DNA of 64,000 bases from Calliopsis andreniformis. Its lineage: Eukaryota > Arthropoda > Insecta > Hymenoptera > Andrenidae. Position numbers and translations under genes: made by a program. A model generated the notes under the pieces. The model had not been told where the DNA came from. It did not search any database and worked only from the letters and a program-made list of their open reading frames with translations. This document shows positions 11,930 through 26,156 of this stretch, piece by piece (position 1 is the stretch's first letter; each line of letters opens with the position of its first letter). The stretch is taken from positions 24,154,001 to 24,218,000 of the forward strand of contig NC_135064.1 of the NCBI RefSeq assembly GCF_051401765.1, given 5' to 3'.

Positions 11930-14900
11930 CTGAATTAGGAAAATTCCATTATCAAAATTTCTACACGTTTTTATACCTTTCTTTGAAACAGAATACAAAA
12001 TACTCTTGTATCTACTATGAATAAAATGAATTAATTAAATTCTACACTGAAAACATTGTTATTCAGAAAAAACTGAACAAGCTACTCGATCATAAAACAT
12101 TAAAGAGTCTCATAACGGTAACAGAAACACTCCAGGTACTAAGAGATTTGCCATGGGAGACGTATTTTAATCGCACTTAATGAGGGAGTATTCTCAAGTA
12201 AAATACAGAAGCATCGACGACATAATACCAACAGAAGCGTCTCAGCTTACAAGTCTTGCAAGTCGTTGACACAGTGCTACGTCTTTTCATGAGCCAAAGC
12301 TGGGTGTCTTTGATGCAACGCCGTGTCTTTCTTCGCTCATCTTATCTTGAGAGTTAGAACCAGGACAAGAAGAAGACAAAAGACATTCGGCTCGCGAATA
12401 GGCTTGTGCAACAGCCTGTTTCTTTTCTTTTTTTTTCCCCCCAAATATTCAGCTCCTCGTGGTGTACCTTACCAAATAACAGCTGCCGCGAGGCGTTTAT
12501 CTTTCTCCTACTGCTGCACGACCAGCAAAGTGTTAATATAAGGGCCGCCATTCGTAAGCACTTCCAAAGATAAGAGGATTGCACCGATATTCCTTCGCGC
12601 AGCAGAGGCGACTGCGTTCGTAGGTACCGTTTATTACCGCAATAAATAGTACTATTAAGAGTGACACGCAGAAACTTCCGTCTGTTTGGGGCCGTGGCCA
12701 AGTGCGGTCTGAGCTTCCGCGAAGTCGAACAGACGTTCGAGTGCCGGCGATTTTCCTAGGAAATATCGCGTAAGCCGGCATGATGTACCTCATGGCTGCC
12801 ACCAGATTGGTCGATTTATCGGCGTTTCTCCGACTTTAGCGATCGACTAGCCAGCAGCCGGGATTCTTCGATATCGGCCGCCATCGCCATTGACCGAGGC
12901 CAATCGTATTTCACGAGTTTTTGAACGGACATCGGGACTACGAAAGGATCATTCGTTATTGCATCTCGATTCGCGTGCCTCCCTTATTTAATTTGATTCA
13001 TGTTCCACGACCGCTGTTGGAATGACCTAATACTGCTGTTTCGTTTAACTTGATCTGTAGTGCACACTGGAAATGGAATGCGATCAATCTTTTACTATGG
13101 GAACGTGCAAGCAGTAATTTTCATTACTAATATTTCGTAAGCTACTGACTAGGAGGATTTAAAGGTACGTGTATTCAATTTGACGATACCTACAAGCTAG
13201 GAAACTGAGTTTTATACACAAACCCTTCTCGTATTACGCGTTTCTTATACTTAATTAACCTTAGCGCCGTTCAGCGTTCCGAGCTGCTAGTAAAAATTAT
13301 CGTATTTGCTTTCCATCGTAAAGTACAAAGAAGAACGAGCTTAACTTCTGAATTTTTCATAGAAGCAAATTACTGTCTGATTTTATGATAGACGTTGCGT
13401 TCTTATAAAACGTTTAAAAAATGTACAACGTTGCTTTACATTGTACTTCTCCTTACACTTTCTTTGTTCAAAGAAGATACTAACTTATCGTTAGTCTACT
13501 GCACGATGGGAGCACAGAAAATTCTACTACGATACCACCTTAAAAAATGAACATCAGTTTCTACGTTCCCTTTTCTTTTCCACCGAGAAGTCTCTGTCAC
13601 ACCATCAATATCTCGACGCAAGGTCCATTTCCAACTAATGCTCCCTCAAACGTGTGTGCCCTCGATTTCGGAAGATACCGCAGAGCGTTGAACGCCCCCT
13701 ACCCTTTAATTTACACGATCGCTAGGTCAATCTTGGGGCCATCAGCGGCGCGCTTCCACCGTGGATTGTTGGATATGCGCATCATAAATACGCAAATCGG
13801 CCAAAGTTGCTCGATCCGGGCAATTGCACCGTTCGGTCAATTTTGAACGATCTTAATCTGGAGGCCCGATTGAAATTCATGAAGCATAATCACCGGTGAA
13901 ATTTCCGCGAACGGATTTGACCCCGCCGTCCCGCGGCCCTCCGCCCCCGCGCACACATCCCCTTGGTTTATTGTTTAAAACATTGATCAGCGGCCTCCGG
14001 GCAATTACCTACGTGTCGTGCCGCTCGCATTATTCTTCGCCAGGAATTAGTTCCCAACGCAACGCGGATCGCGATCGTTATTCAATGAAAATCGATGAGC
14101 GTTTAAACGATTAACGAAACGATTTCGCGGTCCACGCAAAAACTAGCTTTTGTGTGTAGCTCGTGTTCCCCCGCAATGTCGATAAATCCGACCGTTGGAC
14201 TCTTTATCTTCGCAACTTGCTATAATACAGTGGAAAGCCTCGATCGCTGGTAAGCACTGCGAAATAAAGCACGGCCGAGGGTGGAATTTATCCAATTGTT
14301 CCCGGGTGGAAAAGTTTCGCGAAAATCCGCCGAGTATTTGCACGATCAACAGTATCGAAGTTCGCGCAAATCGTGTCCTCTATGATGCGGATAAATCCGT
14401 AACACGGACCTCGAGGCCGCAGAGCGCCCCACTTCCACCGTTGTCCCAAGTTCGCGCGTTCTAATCCCTCGATTACAGTAAGCACGGGGGAAGTGTAGCG
14501 AGTCCGCGACTCGTCGTACGGCTCCCCAGTGCAAACAGAGAGCTCTACGCACGAATACTCGTGCTCCCAGGGTCGTTTCGCAGTTCATCCGCGTGTGTTT
14601 GGGCTAGGGGAAAAAAAGAGACGAAACGAGCGCACCGGTACTTCTACTTGCGCGCAACAGCTAAACGCGAGGGGGTTTGATAAGCCCCTAGTGTGCAGCG
14701 TTAGACACGCGTCTCAGCGTTTATCTGCCGCGCAGAAATTCCTCTCGGACGGTGTAACGTAATCCCTTCGGCCTGTTTGTCCCTCCCGTTTATTCTTTAC
14801 AACCCTCTCTTTGCACGAGTACCGCCGTGACTGCATTTGTTTCACGAAGCAACGTGTTTCGCGGTCCCTTATTGCGTCGCTCTCTCGATCCGGTGTTTAC

Positions 14901-17900
14901 CGAGGCCGCATTCATATGTAACGGGGCGTTCGTGTCGAAAGCGGAACGCACGCTACGGCTCGTCGTCTTTTATACAGCCGATAGATTCCGACTAGTCGAC
15001 CAGCATGCCCTACATTCGTCCTTTCGAGTCGAGAGGGAAGAGTCTCCGCGCGATCTCTTGGCCGACGCTGCCGGAAGAGGCTGTTCCGGGATACCGCCTC
15101 TTATTCGGATTTCATTGATCCGCCGATGGAAGCGTTATTCGAGGCCAGAGAGTCGAGAGAGAGAGACATCGGTCGTCCACATCGGCTTGTTTTCACTGGT
15201 CTTCTTCCGCGGCGCTGATGCTGACCTCTCCAAGCTGTTGTTCTTGAGAAGGGATTATGGATTAGGGGGTCATGGAAATTCAAACTTTTTTTCTCTTTTT
15301 CTAGTCTTTGGGGTGCAGTGAAGAGGGTCCTTGAGAGGTCTTCCTTGGCACTTCTCTTTGATTCTATTTGTATAAATCTTTCCTTCATCAAATTTCTGAT
15401 ACTTTGCTGGAGATTTAGTGGAGGGGTTGATCGTGTTGCGAGTTGGGTTATTATAATTATTAAATGGAGTATTTGTTATTTTAACCTTAGAATACAGTAG
15501 CCCATGTAGTCTCCGTGTATACTTCTTTTGTTAGTAATTTTTGTGTAAATTTAGAATTAGCAATTTCTGCAACCCCTTTTCAGAATCATATGGCCAATAA
15601 TTTGTAACGTCAAAAGTAAAAAATTAGGATTTAAAAATTTAAATGCTTGAATATTTAAAATTTTAAATATGACACTTGTAGAGCTTTCGTTTAAGCACCA
15701 TTACTCTAAAAGTACAGGTGTCCTCGATTTCAAAAGTAGAAATACCAAAAATACCTGTAGAAAACCATTATTAAAATATTGTTCGTTCACACGTTTCTTT
15801 GGGCCATCCATTTTTGTTACTATAAAGTGGTTGCAATACCATTTCAAGAAATTCTTGCCTCACTTTCCTTCAACCTTCTCTTTAAGAAACCATAAACGAG
15901 CTGCAAAAGCAAGAATTAACATCAGGGACACGAGTAGTGAGCTAATAACGAGGAAATACCGAAAACACAATGATGGTCGACTGGTCCGAACGATACAAGA
16001 AAAGCAATCGAATTTCTCAATGTAACAGGGTAGTTAGCCACGCTTCGCAGAAGTTTCGATATACAATAGCAAAGGAAGAAGGGACTATTCAGAGAACATA
16101 ATAGAATTGGAAATCGTATCCGCACTACTGACTCATGATTTGCAGAATGAGGGCTCGGCTGCTTGGAACTTTCTTCTGTTAAAATTTCAAAGTTTTCTTA
16201 ATTACGGTTATTTCAATTCACCATTTTGGCCAACTTCTTCTTTAGACTTCATATTTGCAAAGAATATAAAAGGCGAATGAGTCTCCCTATTTGTGAATGC
16301 TCATCAAAGTCTATCGCTGAATGGAAAAAAATGTTGCAGAAAGAGATAGAGTCTCATATTTTCTTTAGCTTCTCCCTTTATTTCAGCATTGACGAACATA
16401 AAACAAAGCTATAGACAGTGGTCCTAGCATTCGAAGTCGTACCTTACTTTACTGCATAGCGGAGGAACTTCCATATCGACCGCCTTTCCTTATTCATGGC
16501 CCGTATATCCAGATACCAAAATGTTTTGATGCCAAATAATGATAATATCAGCTCCACTGCTGTTGGGAAATATCATCTCGCATCTGACATTATAGATAAG
16601 AAATTTGATTAAAATGGAGCACGAAGGTATCTCTTCAGCGATGGTATCGAGAATGAATAAATAATTATTACACCGAGTCCATTTGCTGGCAACCAACTGT
16701 GCATCACGTCTTTTATATCAAGTAATATCCCAGACGTAAATTTGTCAGTATTAATAACTCTATTACGGTCGCGAGACGTGAAAACATTCTTTCTCATAAG
16801 CCAACCAGCGTGTCAACGTAATAGCCAATATTTCTATCTGACTTTATTAGCCATGCTTTATTAGCCACGATACGGAGATCGTAATTCCGCGTGGAACTCG
16901 ATAAAATTGATAAAACACTCGAAACGGTCTCGTTTCAAATCGATCCTCTATCTCCATCGAATCGAGTCGAGCAACAAGATCAAGTTCATCATCATTCCTC
17001 GAGGCATAAAATTTGAGCGTACCTCCGCCAACTCTCGCTCTTTAAAGCATTCTCGCGTACCCGCTAAAATAAATTCCGCCATCCCGCGACGCGAGAAGCC
17101 GAAGAAATCGCGTTCGTAGTTGCCCTCGGCTGGCACGCTGATCGCGTTGGAATTTACGATGATCACTCGTGTTGAAAATTACCGATAACGCGGGAGGGCG
17201 AGAGGGTGAGTCACGTTAATCGCGATTAAACAAGCTCCTCGTCACTATATCACGAACGTTTCTCTCGGGTTAGCGGTCGCTCCAGTCAACCGTGGTATTT
17301 ACGGACAATGGCTCCTCTTTTAAGGGGAATCAGGATCTTGGCTTATAACGAGTCTTTCAAAAGTGAGCGCTTTCTATTTCGCTTGGCGAGGAGCGTGGCG
17401 CAGAGATGGGGCCATTCAAGGGAAAAGTTTCCCGCGGAAGGCTTTCACGTGCATGCGATGTTCCTGTCGACGACGTTGGAATCCCTCCACGCGGATGTAT
17501 ATCGTTGCTCCTTCCCTTTTTTCGGCCTCTTTTTACGAGCCGCTCGCGACGAAACTGACTGGAAGATGGCTGCGTCAAAGCGAATGAACGTTGATTTTAC
17601 GCACCGTCGCTCCTGACAGTCCCTCGCCGCGTTCCAAGGGGCTTGGGAAATTCCTGCACCTTGCGGCGAACTGTTTCAAATATTTACGGAGCCTTCACGC
17701 CATCGACGCAGCGATACGTTTCTGGCTGACGCGTATTTGGCTGCGTGCGTGATCGACGACGACAGCAACGGTTGTAATGGATATCCGCCAGTAAATATTA
17801 CTTGCACGCATCACGAGAGGGAATCAATGGAGCTCGTATTTTTTTACCGAGAAATTATGGCGATTTTTTCGCGGTTGCTTGTACACGTCCACCGCTGGAC

Positions 17901-20900
17901 TCGGGATTTATTCGCGCGCCGTATATCCTTGAACTCCGAGCATAATTGGCTGGGATCGCTTTATAAAATTCCCTCGGTCCATTTACTCGTTCCACTTCCC
18001 TTCAACAATTTCGAGATATACAAGTTACGAAAAGAGTCGTAATTATTCGAAGTGCTACCGTGGACGGTGTAACTTAGAGAGCTCACATTTTTCTCCAAAT
18101 ATCGTGCCTTTCTCTTTATTATACTCCGAACGGAAAAGGCACGCGAAGAAACTTCTGCAAAAGCGCGCTGAATAGTCTTTGACGCAACTTTTATTCCAAT
18201 ATTCTTCCCGTGGGATTATTTACATTTCATTCGATGGAGAGGGGGAGTGGATAGTCGGGCTGAGCCAAATGCTACGCGCTTCTATCACTTGTCCAGCTAC
18301 CATGGATAGCTCGCGGTGTCGAAAATGGCCAGGGGAAATTCCGAATCTATTTAGAGTTAAACTATGGATCTCGAGCGAGTCCTTTCCATGGGATCCGTTC
18401 CATTTTCGCTATCGACTTTTCTGCTCCGACACAGCCCCGTTCTTCGCGCCTAGAATTTCACCAAGGAAAGAGTTTCTACTTTTTCTCCCCCTCTGAAGGA
18501 TGCTTCACCTTGATCCAAGCAGTTCCAGCGAAAAGTGGCTGATCGATGAATTCGAGTTCTCGGCTCTGCGTCGGGCGAAGGACCTCGTCTTCCTTAGCTC
18601 TGGGGAAAACTTAAGGCAAGACGACATCGGCTAAAATTTACGACCCTGCGAATCGCGCAACCGAGGAGACTTATCCGGTCTCTCTCGTCCACGCCAGCCA
18701 CCTTCGGAATGGATGGCACCGGCTCTACCCGAAACTTTTATGATTTTCCTATGGATTCTGATTAAATTTCATCGGGAACGCAGTCTTAATTTTGTGTAGA
18801 AACGTTGTCGGAGTGCATCATAGTTTCTCGCGATCGTGACACGCTCTCATTTGAAATTTAATGGAATAAATTGCTAGATATATTCCAATAGTGATTTCTC
18901 AGAGATCATTTCTGTTTCTTGCGTGATCAGTAGCTTATGGCAAGAAATATTAGCAGGCGTAGTCGTAATAATAAATACAGTTTTTAGGAGTTTTAGATAA
19001 AAGAGATAATAACCTTCGACTAATATGTTGTCAGGAGTATGATCGAACGAAAATTCATAATTTTTAGATATTTTTTATAGTAAATTTGGAAAGTCGAGCT
19101 AGTGTAAATATTGCGACCTCGCTATAGAAAACAAAGACAAGAGCAATTGGGGACAGTTGAACAGTAAAGAAGGATTAAAGTGAGGGACTGCTATAGGGAT
19201 AGAGTTAAAGTAGAAGGAAGAGCACATAGAAAAAAAGGTGCTAGGAATTTAAAGATATGCAGATTTTCGCAGAATCTGCATAGTAAGGAGAACTTTATGA
19301 GAAAATAGAGAAATAATTGAAACAAATCAGAGAAAATAACCAATAATTCCATGATGAATGTAAACAAAATGAAAAATTCATATACTTTATCTCGCAAAGG
19401 TTCGAATCACGATAAAATGAGCAAGATTTTAATATCCTCAAATAAGGAAGCTGGGCTTGCACGGACAAATATTTGCCATTAACAAAGAATCAATTTTATT
19501 TGATATTTCTTGCAATAAAGAAGACCCGAGTCTGTCGTAATTTTTCCTCCCACGTATTTGCGTATTAACAGATACGTTTGTTTAATTTTCGTTAGCAACT
19601 GTTATTATAAACCGTTAATATCGATCATTGGCTAAAGCCCAGAATATTTACAGAGATTATGAGTGCACGTTTCTATTTTCGCCATCTCGTACACGTTTCC
19701 GTAAAAGCCATAATTGAACGATCGTAATAATTTAAGGTGACTTATCGACCGAAAAGTTGCGAGAAGTGTCCGCAGGAATACCTTCCTTTTTTTGTCTCCT
19801 ATCCCCTCCACCCACTATCTCCCTTCTTTCTCCGCGCGATCTATACGACAGCGTTGAAATTTATTATCTCACAGGTTACAACGGAAGGAAGTTTTGCCAG
19901 TTTTTCATTTATGCAAATATGTACCAGGTGTTCGAAGATTCTTTTATTTCCTGTACGCCGTGGATTTCCGACGTTTCATGAATTTCCGTGTAAATTTGTT
20001 TTTGCATCGTTGCTCCTCACGGCTTTTTGCGAGTTCCGCTTAAACGAAGCCAGAACTCGGGCGATTTTTGTTTCGCCTAGTTGCATTCCTTTTGAGATGC
20101 GCTTCTCTTTTTACCGACGCGCAATGAGTATTACCGCAGCAATGAACATCATTCGCAAGCGTTTAACGCTTTTTGTTTCTTTTCAACGTCTCGCAGTGCT
20201 ACGTTTCTTCGTCGGTTTTGCTCCTTGAGCGCGTCTGCCGGATCACTGTAGTCAGATTATTAATTTTTTTTTCTTATTCTATCGAGTGAACTGTGGAAAC
20301 GAAATAATCCCATCCTGTTACTTCCGAGCCTCGCTTGTTACAAGGAGGCTTACAGGTACTCCAAAACAAATCTGTTCCAGCGATTCAGTTTCGAAGTTTC
20401 CTTTCGCAGTAGTATAGGTAAATAATAAGTGAAACATAGAGGACTCTTACAATAACGAAACAGAAATATCTTTCCTTTTTATTCTTTGATGGTTGACATT
20501 AATATTTATTAAATTTCCTCGGTTCAAAATATCCCCACTGAAGCAAGGATTAAACTGCAGGCCATCAACTTGGCCATCGACGAACATTTGTTACTTCCTG
20601 TCGAAAATAAAACGGTCTCGACAATAAAAAGCTCATTCCATCGCGATTATTTCGCCTCTTATCAGATTCCACCGGAAGCAGGTTACGAGTGTCGATGTTG
20701 AAAAAGTCACCTCGTCCAGTCTAAGAGCGCCGTCGCTGGAGGGAACGTAATGCTTCTACCAGCGCGTTGACTATCGCGGCTCTAGAGCAATAAGACGCCT
20801 AGAACACGAATCGGGCCAAACAGTAATTGTTGCCGCGCTAAAAGAGGGCACCCGTGGAACGAAGCTTTTTACTAGGCACTTGCATCGCATTTGCATCGCA

Positions 20901-23900
20901 GACGAAGATGTTACTGAATCTTAGTTGAATATCGTTAGGAACGACATGACTGCCGGGACAACTGCGATAAAGCACGGCTCCCTGGCTATCGATCCATCGC
21001 CGTGACGCTTCGTGGCCAAAAACACCGTCACTTTCAACGATAACAGTCTGTCAGTGGTTCTTCCTTTGTCTCGGGCTTCCCCTTTACCCTTTGCTACGTC
21101 GCCCCTGTCTCGGTCGCGACACGCGTCGCGAACCTTTAACCTTTGGCCACGCCAGGTGTCGGTTATGAAACCCTCGGTAGCCCATTACAATAAATACTTG
21201 CGGTTTGATTGTATTGGAGTTGGCGTCCCTAAATTTATGTATTTCGAGAACCTTTGAATTTCTGTACGTTTACGGGTTCTTTGAAGTCGTAAATTGTCAG
21301 ACTGGGGCCGAGGATTCCACCACCACCACCGCCAAGCCTCTTGAGAATACTTTGCAGAATCTTTGTCCATTTGTTCCCAAGAGCGTTAGATCTTCTTCGA
21401 CAGTCAAAGTGTGCGGATTGCGTCCTATAAAGGTTCAATATATTCAAGTATGAGAAGATTGATGCTTTCGGTCGGAGTGTGACTACAACTGTGGAGGACG
21501 AATGGCACAGTGAGCACGTATTCTTATTAATTTAGAAATGAAGCTGCGACTGAATATTTAGAAAATTGACCTCTGCCTCATATGTCAATATTATAATAAA
21601 ATTAGTATCGTAGAATCACTTTAATTGCCTTATAAAAAATGATCGAATTCATAGAAGCTCGAGTCTCATATTTATCAATATCTGTTAATTGATTTATGAC
21701 CACATAGGATACGAATAATAAATTCGATGGTAAATGAGTGCATAACGAACTCGGTACATTAGTTAAAGGTTAAATCGAGACTGCAGATGGTCGTGCACGG
21801 ACGACAGGTATTAAAGTATCGACATGCTGCAAAGGTAATGCAAAACCTCAATAGCGAAGGGTGAAATATCGAATTTTGTGAAAACGCTCTCTCGTCTCGG
21901 TACGAGGTAACACGCGTTTCCCGCTACTCCACCGCAACCGAAAAATAAATCGGAAGCATCGAGTAAATAATCCCCTTGTACCGCAACGCGCGGAAAGTTG
22001 GTATGAATGTACACAGCGTGCTTATAAACTACGAACGAGAGTTCCATAGAGTGATAGAATCCAAAAACCGGAAATTAATTGTATCGAAAAATATTGAGCT
22101 CTGTGTTGCAGGAATACACGGATGCAAGTATTTTGTAAAGTTAAATATTGCAATTTACGTACTCGCTTCTAGTTTGTTAGCTTAACGTGGATCATGCATT
22201 ACTTACTTTATGAAATGGAGAAGAAAGTAAAAATATGAAATACTGATTTCATTCTTCCACCTAGGGAAAGTCAGAATCATAAAAGAATGTAAATACAGAG
22301 ATCAAAGGATTTACCTTAGAGAATTTCATATGATGTACATTATATTAACGTAAATATTGTGGATTTTAAGAACTTCTAAATTTTTAGTTCGTCGAAATGA
22401 AGACAAAATTTGACAAACAAAAATTCTGAGAGGAGTCTTTATTAAAAGAATCCTTATTTAGAAACTAGGATTGTAATAGAAGAATTGCTAATTTCTTCCT
22501 CACAATATTCAGGTTGTTGACTCGATAATTGTATGAGCTTTCCTCTATCCTTTACAACAGTCGAGACTCCACCTTAACAAGATTTATCCCCTAAGATTCC
22601 ATGTCTAATTTATGACCGCCTCACTTACACTAATTGTAGAACGCGCACTAAAAGGTATCCTAATGAAAGTTGCACTTTTCGAAGCAAGATAGCGGCCGTT
22701 TCTTATGTCGCGGGATTTAATTTGTTGCGTGCTTTCCTTCGCCCTCATGCTATCAAGAGTGCAATTTGTTTCGCTGTCTCAGGATCCTTGAAACAATCGA
22801 ACTCGTCCCGGAATCTTCATCCATTTAACACGGCCCCGATGGAAGCGTAGCGACGTAAACTAGATGGACAATGGAAACGTCTGTGACCTATATACTCTTT
22901 GCTTGAGTAATGAGAAAGATACGGTCGAGCACTTCCCATCGAGCCGAAACCGTTCATCGTTAATAACACGGCGGAATCGACAAATCAATACAGACTGTTC
23001 TTAATTCCTCTGCAATCGTCGAGTCAGGGTATTGACAGATTCCTCCAGTCGGGAAGCGGATTCGTAAATTCAAAGGCGGGATCCTCCTTGTCCCAGCAGC
23101 TCTAATTGACCTCGCTTCGCGCCTAAACCTACAAAGCCTTAACGAAACCGTCGGTATTTAGTTTGCTCTGCCTTCGACTTCAGTTATAAGTCTTCCGCGG
23201 GCGTGTATGTCTTTGAAACATTTATCACGGCGGGGTCACAAAAGAATATTTTTCAATATTTGCCGAGCTCTGACGCACGAGCGCGAATGCACGAACGGCG
23301 GCCTGGCTGAAAATGCGATGCCTCTGTGTGGGAGGCGCACAGACACGGCCTGTAACTAATATCATTCTTGAAACGTCATGCTCTGAAAACTACATTCGCC
23401 GATAAAGGTTCCCGGATTGAAGAGCCGGCCTCGAATCGTATCAGCCGCGCTCCGCCTTTATTAATTATGCAGCGCCGGAAATATCTGCGTACTTCTCAGG
23501 ATCTGGGTTGTACGCACACACACCGAGCCTTAAATATTTTTTCATCTTTCTCGAAGTCTGTTCGTTGAACGCTGAACAGCTTTTAAAGGTTACTTATACA
23601 ATCGCGGAGCGGTGTAGCGAGCGATGGAATATTTCATTTTCGAAAATCTATAACGTACAAGGTTGTACATATTTCTATTTTCAGTGTGTGTTTCAGCAAT
23701 CAGTCATACGTAATATTGCCTTTAATTCTGCGGCCTTACAGAGATCATAATGTTTCATTCGATAACTGCCCGAGCGCAATGAGCATTCGCTTTTACGCTG
23801 AAACAAATGTCATGAGATATTATCACAAGTACAGCGCGCGTTGTAGCGATACAAATGCCAAAATGACACACATGCTCTCCGTCTACAATCGAGCAAATGG

Positions 23901-25483
23901 CAGCGTGAGGGAAATAGCACATTCGTATCGGAGGCGTTTCCAATTCGCAAAACGGCCAGATGCAACAGTGTCCAGCAGAATTCATCAACGTCTCAGAGGG
24001 ATGGTAATGTGTAGACCTAATCGCCCAGATTGTGGGACACTGAAATCAATGAACATTCCCGTTTGCTGGAAACAGCCTATCGATACTCTAACAACTTCTA
24101 GTCCAGCAATATTCCAATTTTTTGTTAGCTTTGCGTTATCGATAAGCGCTGCTAGGCATTGCTCTTTTCACTTTCTATGTCAAAGTATAAATTCGTTAGG
24201 TCTCTGATCATCCTCTCTTCACCATCCTCAATATTCTGTATCTACTCTACTCTCTAGTACTCTACATTCTATTCCAACTACCAAATGAAACTCAGACTCA
24301 TTCATACCACACTCGTGCACTCCATTTCCACTTGTTACGTGTCGTCGCATCGATTAGCTTAATATTTAGTTGTAACCTGTGTTGCAAATAGCGACGTTAC
24401 CGAAATATATGATAGTGTAAAGTAATCGATCTATGGCGTTTCTCAGCGTCCAACACCTGTAACGCAGCCGACCTTCGGCCATAACTCGCTTTCCCCTCGC
24501 AATTCTTCTCCGCGGCGCATAAAAAATCCAACAAAAGCTATTGGTCGGTCGCATCAATTCCGGCCGTATGAAATTTTCAAAGGTCCTAACTCTGAGTGTC
24601 GCCATTTATCGAGCGAGAACGCCTTTCCATTCCCGCAATTAACAGGCGCGCCGCGTCGGTAGTGCCTGAAAGTTTGCCCCGAAAAACGTTTCAAGTGCGG
24701 CTGGATATATTTTTCTCCGCGCTGTGTAGCTCCGGGACTTCGGAAGAGGGAAATATTCGAGATGAAATTCCACGTGAAATCCAATCGGGGTTTGGCGAGA
24801 GGCGAAAATTCGCCCCGACGAATTCGTAGCTGCGCGGATTTAATTTGAGCTCTCGCGCACACCCTTTGGGAGCGAAGGGCGCGTTGACGGCAGTGCAACG
24901 TTCTAATTCCCTGATGCATTACGTACGTATTGTTGACGGAACGACTACGATGGCCATGCATACAGGAAAATGTATGCTCTGCGTACAATGTGCGAGCAGG
25001 ATCCTCGCCCTCGTCGCTCCCCTCTACCACGATGTTTTTTACCAGCTCGTTTCTTCAATTCCCGCCACTCGGTTCGTGCCGTTTTCGATGAAAGCGTTGT
25101 TAAATGAGCGCCGCTTTGAGCCCCGCTCGACGGAGCCGGGTTCCAGCAAACGACGCAGCGTGAACTTCGCGTGATTGCGGGCAATAATGATTTCCTACGC
25201 CCCCTCCCTTAAGCCCCCTTCACCCTTTCCCCCCCACCCACCGTCTTCTATTTTTTTTCTCTTTCGACGAAGTTGCGCCCGATGATACAGATAGGGTGAT
25301 TACTTCCGGGTAATACGGAGTCAACGACATAATTGGAGTAAGCGTTCCGATTCATTATGGTCGCGCTATTACTTACAATTGCCTCTGCCGATCCCTGATT
25401 ATTCTATTCCGTGCGGAAACATGGATATAGGCTTTCTTATATTACTTTTTTATTTTTAAGTTGATCCACTGAAGGTTCGGCTC
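11930..25483. other. Long non-coding stretch
   Basis: No gene recognised over 13.5 kb. CpG-rich blocks at about 13.6-15.2, 17.0-18.7, 20.7-21.2, 22.7-23.5 and 24.4-25.2 kb alternate with A+T-rich DNA at 12.0, 15.5-16.8, 18.8-19.6 and 21.5-22.6 kb. The largest frames are 164 codons at 14827-15321, 173 codons at 23686-24207 (both GTG starts) and 158 codons on the minus strand at 24554-25030. They show no known domain and are read as chance frames. Confidence 0.4.
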
Positions 25484-26156
25484 TTGGACGATGGGACTAG
25501 CTGGGTCATGATTGACCCGTTCTGGGATACTAACAAGAAACGTCATTTTAGTGTTATCTTCTGATTGTGGTGAAAGTCGGTATATGAGGGGCGCATCGAA
25601 AAATATTAGACACGTATTCTTTTCACCTGTTGATATTTATAATTAAGGGGTGAAAGGTACCCCCAAAGGTAAGGTGAGGAGTATCATTTCGTAAATATCT
25701 GGATTTATTTTTTACGTCATCTTATTGAGTACAAAAGCCCACGTGTTCTGTACCTTTTCGAGATATTTGCGAAAATGTATTTTCCACCCCAACTAAAAAA
25801 AATACGTGTCTAATATTTTCTGATGCTGTGCTCGTGTACCAAGTTTCTTGTGAGACGTACTTGTTCATACATCAGAAGATGAATATTTTCGTCAAAGTTT
25901 TACCCAAATATTTTACATTAACTTAGATACTTAAGTACCTTTTTTTAAGTAGTATTATTAATCAATGTTTGAAATGAAACAATATACATTTATGAAGCAC
26001 AGACGCACAAGTTTAGTACAAAAGTATAAGATTAATATTAGCTCAACCAAGAATAAGCTCGGTCCTCCATCAAAGCGTCCGATGATATATTCAGCATTCG
26101 CCATCAGGTGAATAATACGGGTCACAATTGACCCACCTTGGCCAGCCAACGGTTAA
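25484..26156. mobile_element. Degenerate TTAA-type (piggyBac-like) non-autonomous element, about 670 bp
   Basis: The right end, on the minus strand, begins TTAACCGTTGGCTGGCC, continues AAGGT and then GGGTCAATTGTGACCC (plus-strand 26119-26134). The left end carries the matching GGGTCATGATTGACCC at 25503-25518, preceded by a diverged copy of the outer terminus with the TTAA decayed to TTGG. TTAA plus subterminal GGGTCA..TGACCC palindromes are typical of piggyBac-type ends in insects. No transposase frame survives, and the 63-codon minus frame at the right end is terminal-repeat sequence. An inner TA-type element at 25583-25836 sits within it. An intact TTAA also lies at 25456-25459, so the left boundary is uncertain by about 30 bases. 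Confidence 0.55.
25583..25836. mobile_element. TA-flanked MITE (mariner-like), 254 bp, nested
   Basis: Terminal inverted repeats of about 36 bp (25583-25618 and 25801-25836) share GCATC, then AAAATATTAGACACGTATT. They are flanked by TA on both sides (25581-25582 and 25837-25838). Inner parts also pair: GGGGTGAAAGG with TTTTCCACCCC, and CGTAAATATCT with AGATATTTGCG. So the element is close to palindromic throughout. A shared ATCTTCTGAT at 25556-25565 and its reverse complement at 25871-25880 suggests the pairing may reach beyond the TA boundaries. No coding frame. Confidence 0.6.

Noticed and set aside
14827..15321. Open frame of 164 codons on the plus strand
   Set aside because: Begins at GTG, lies in CpG-rich DNA where stops are rare, is opposed by a minus frame, and shows no domain or splice context.
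23686..24207. Open frame of 173 codons on the plus strand
   Set aside because: Begins at GTG within a GT run, overlaps a minus frame, and the peptide shows no recognisable domain.
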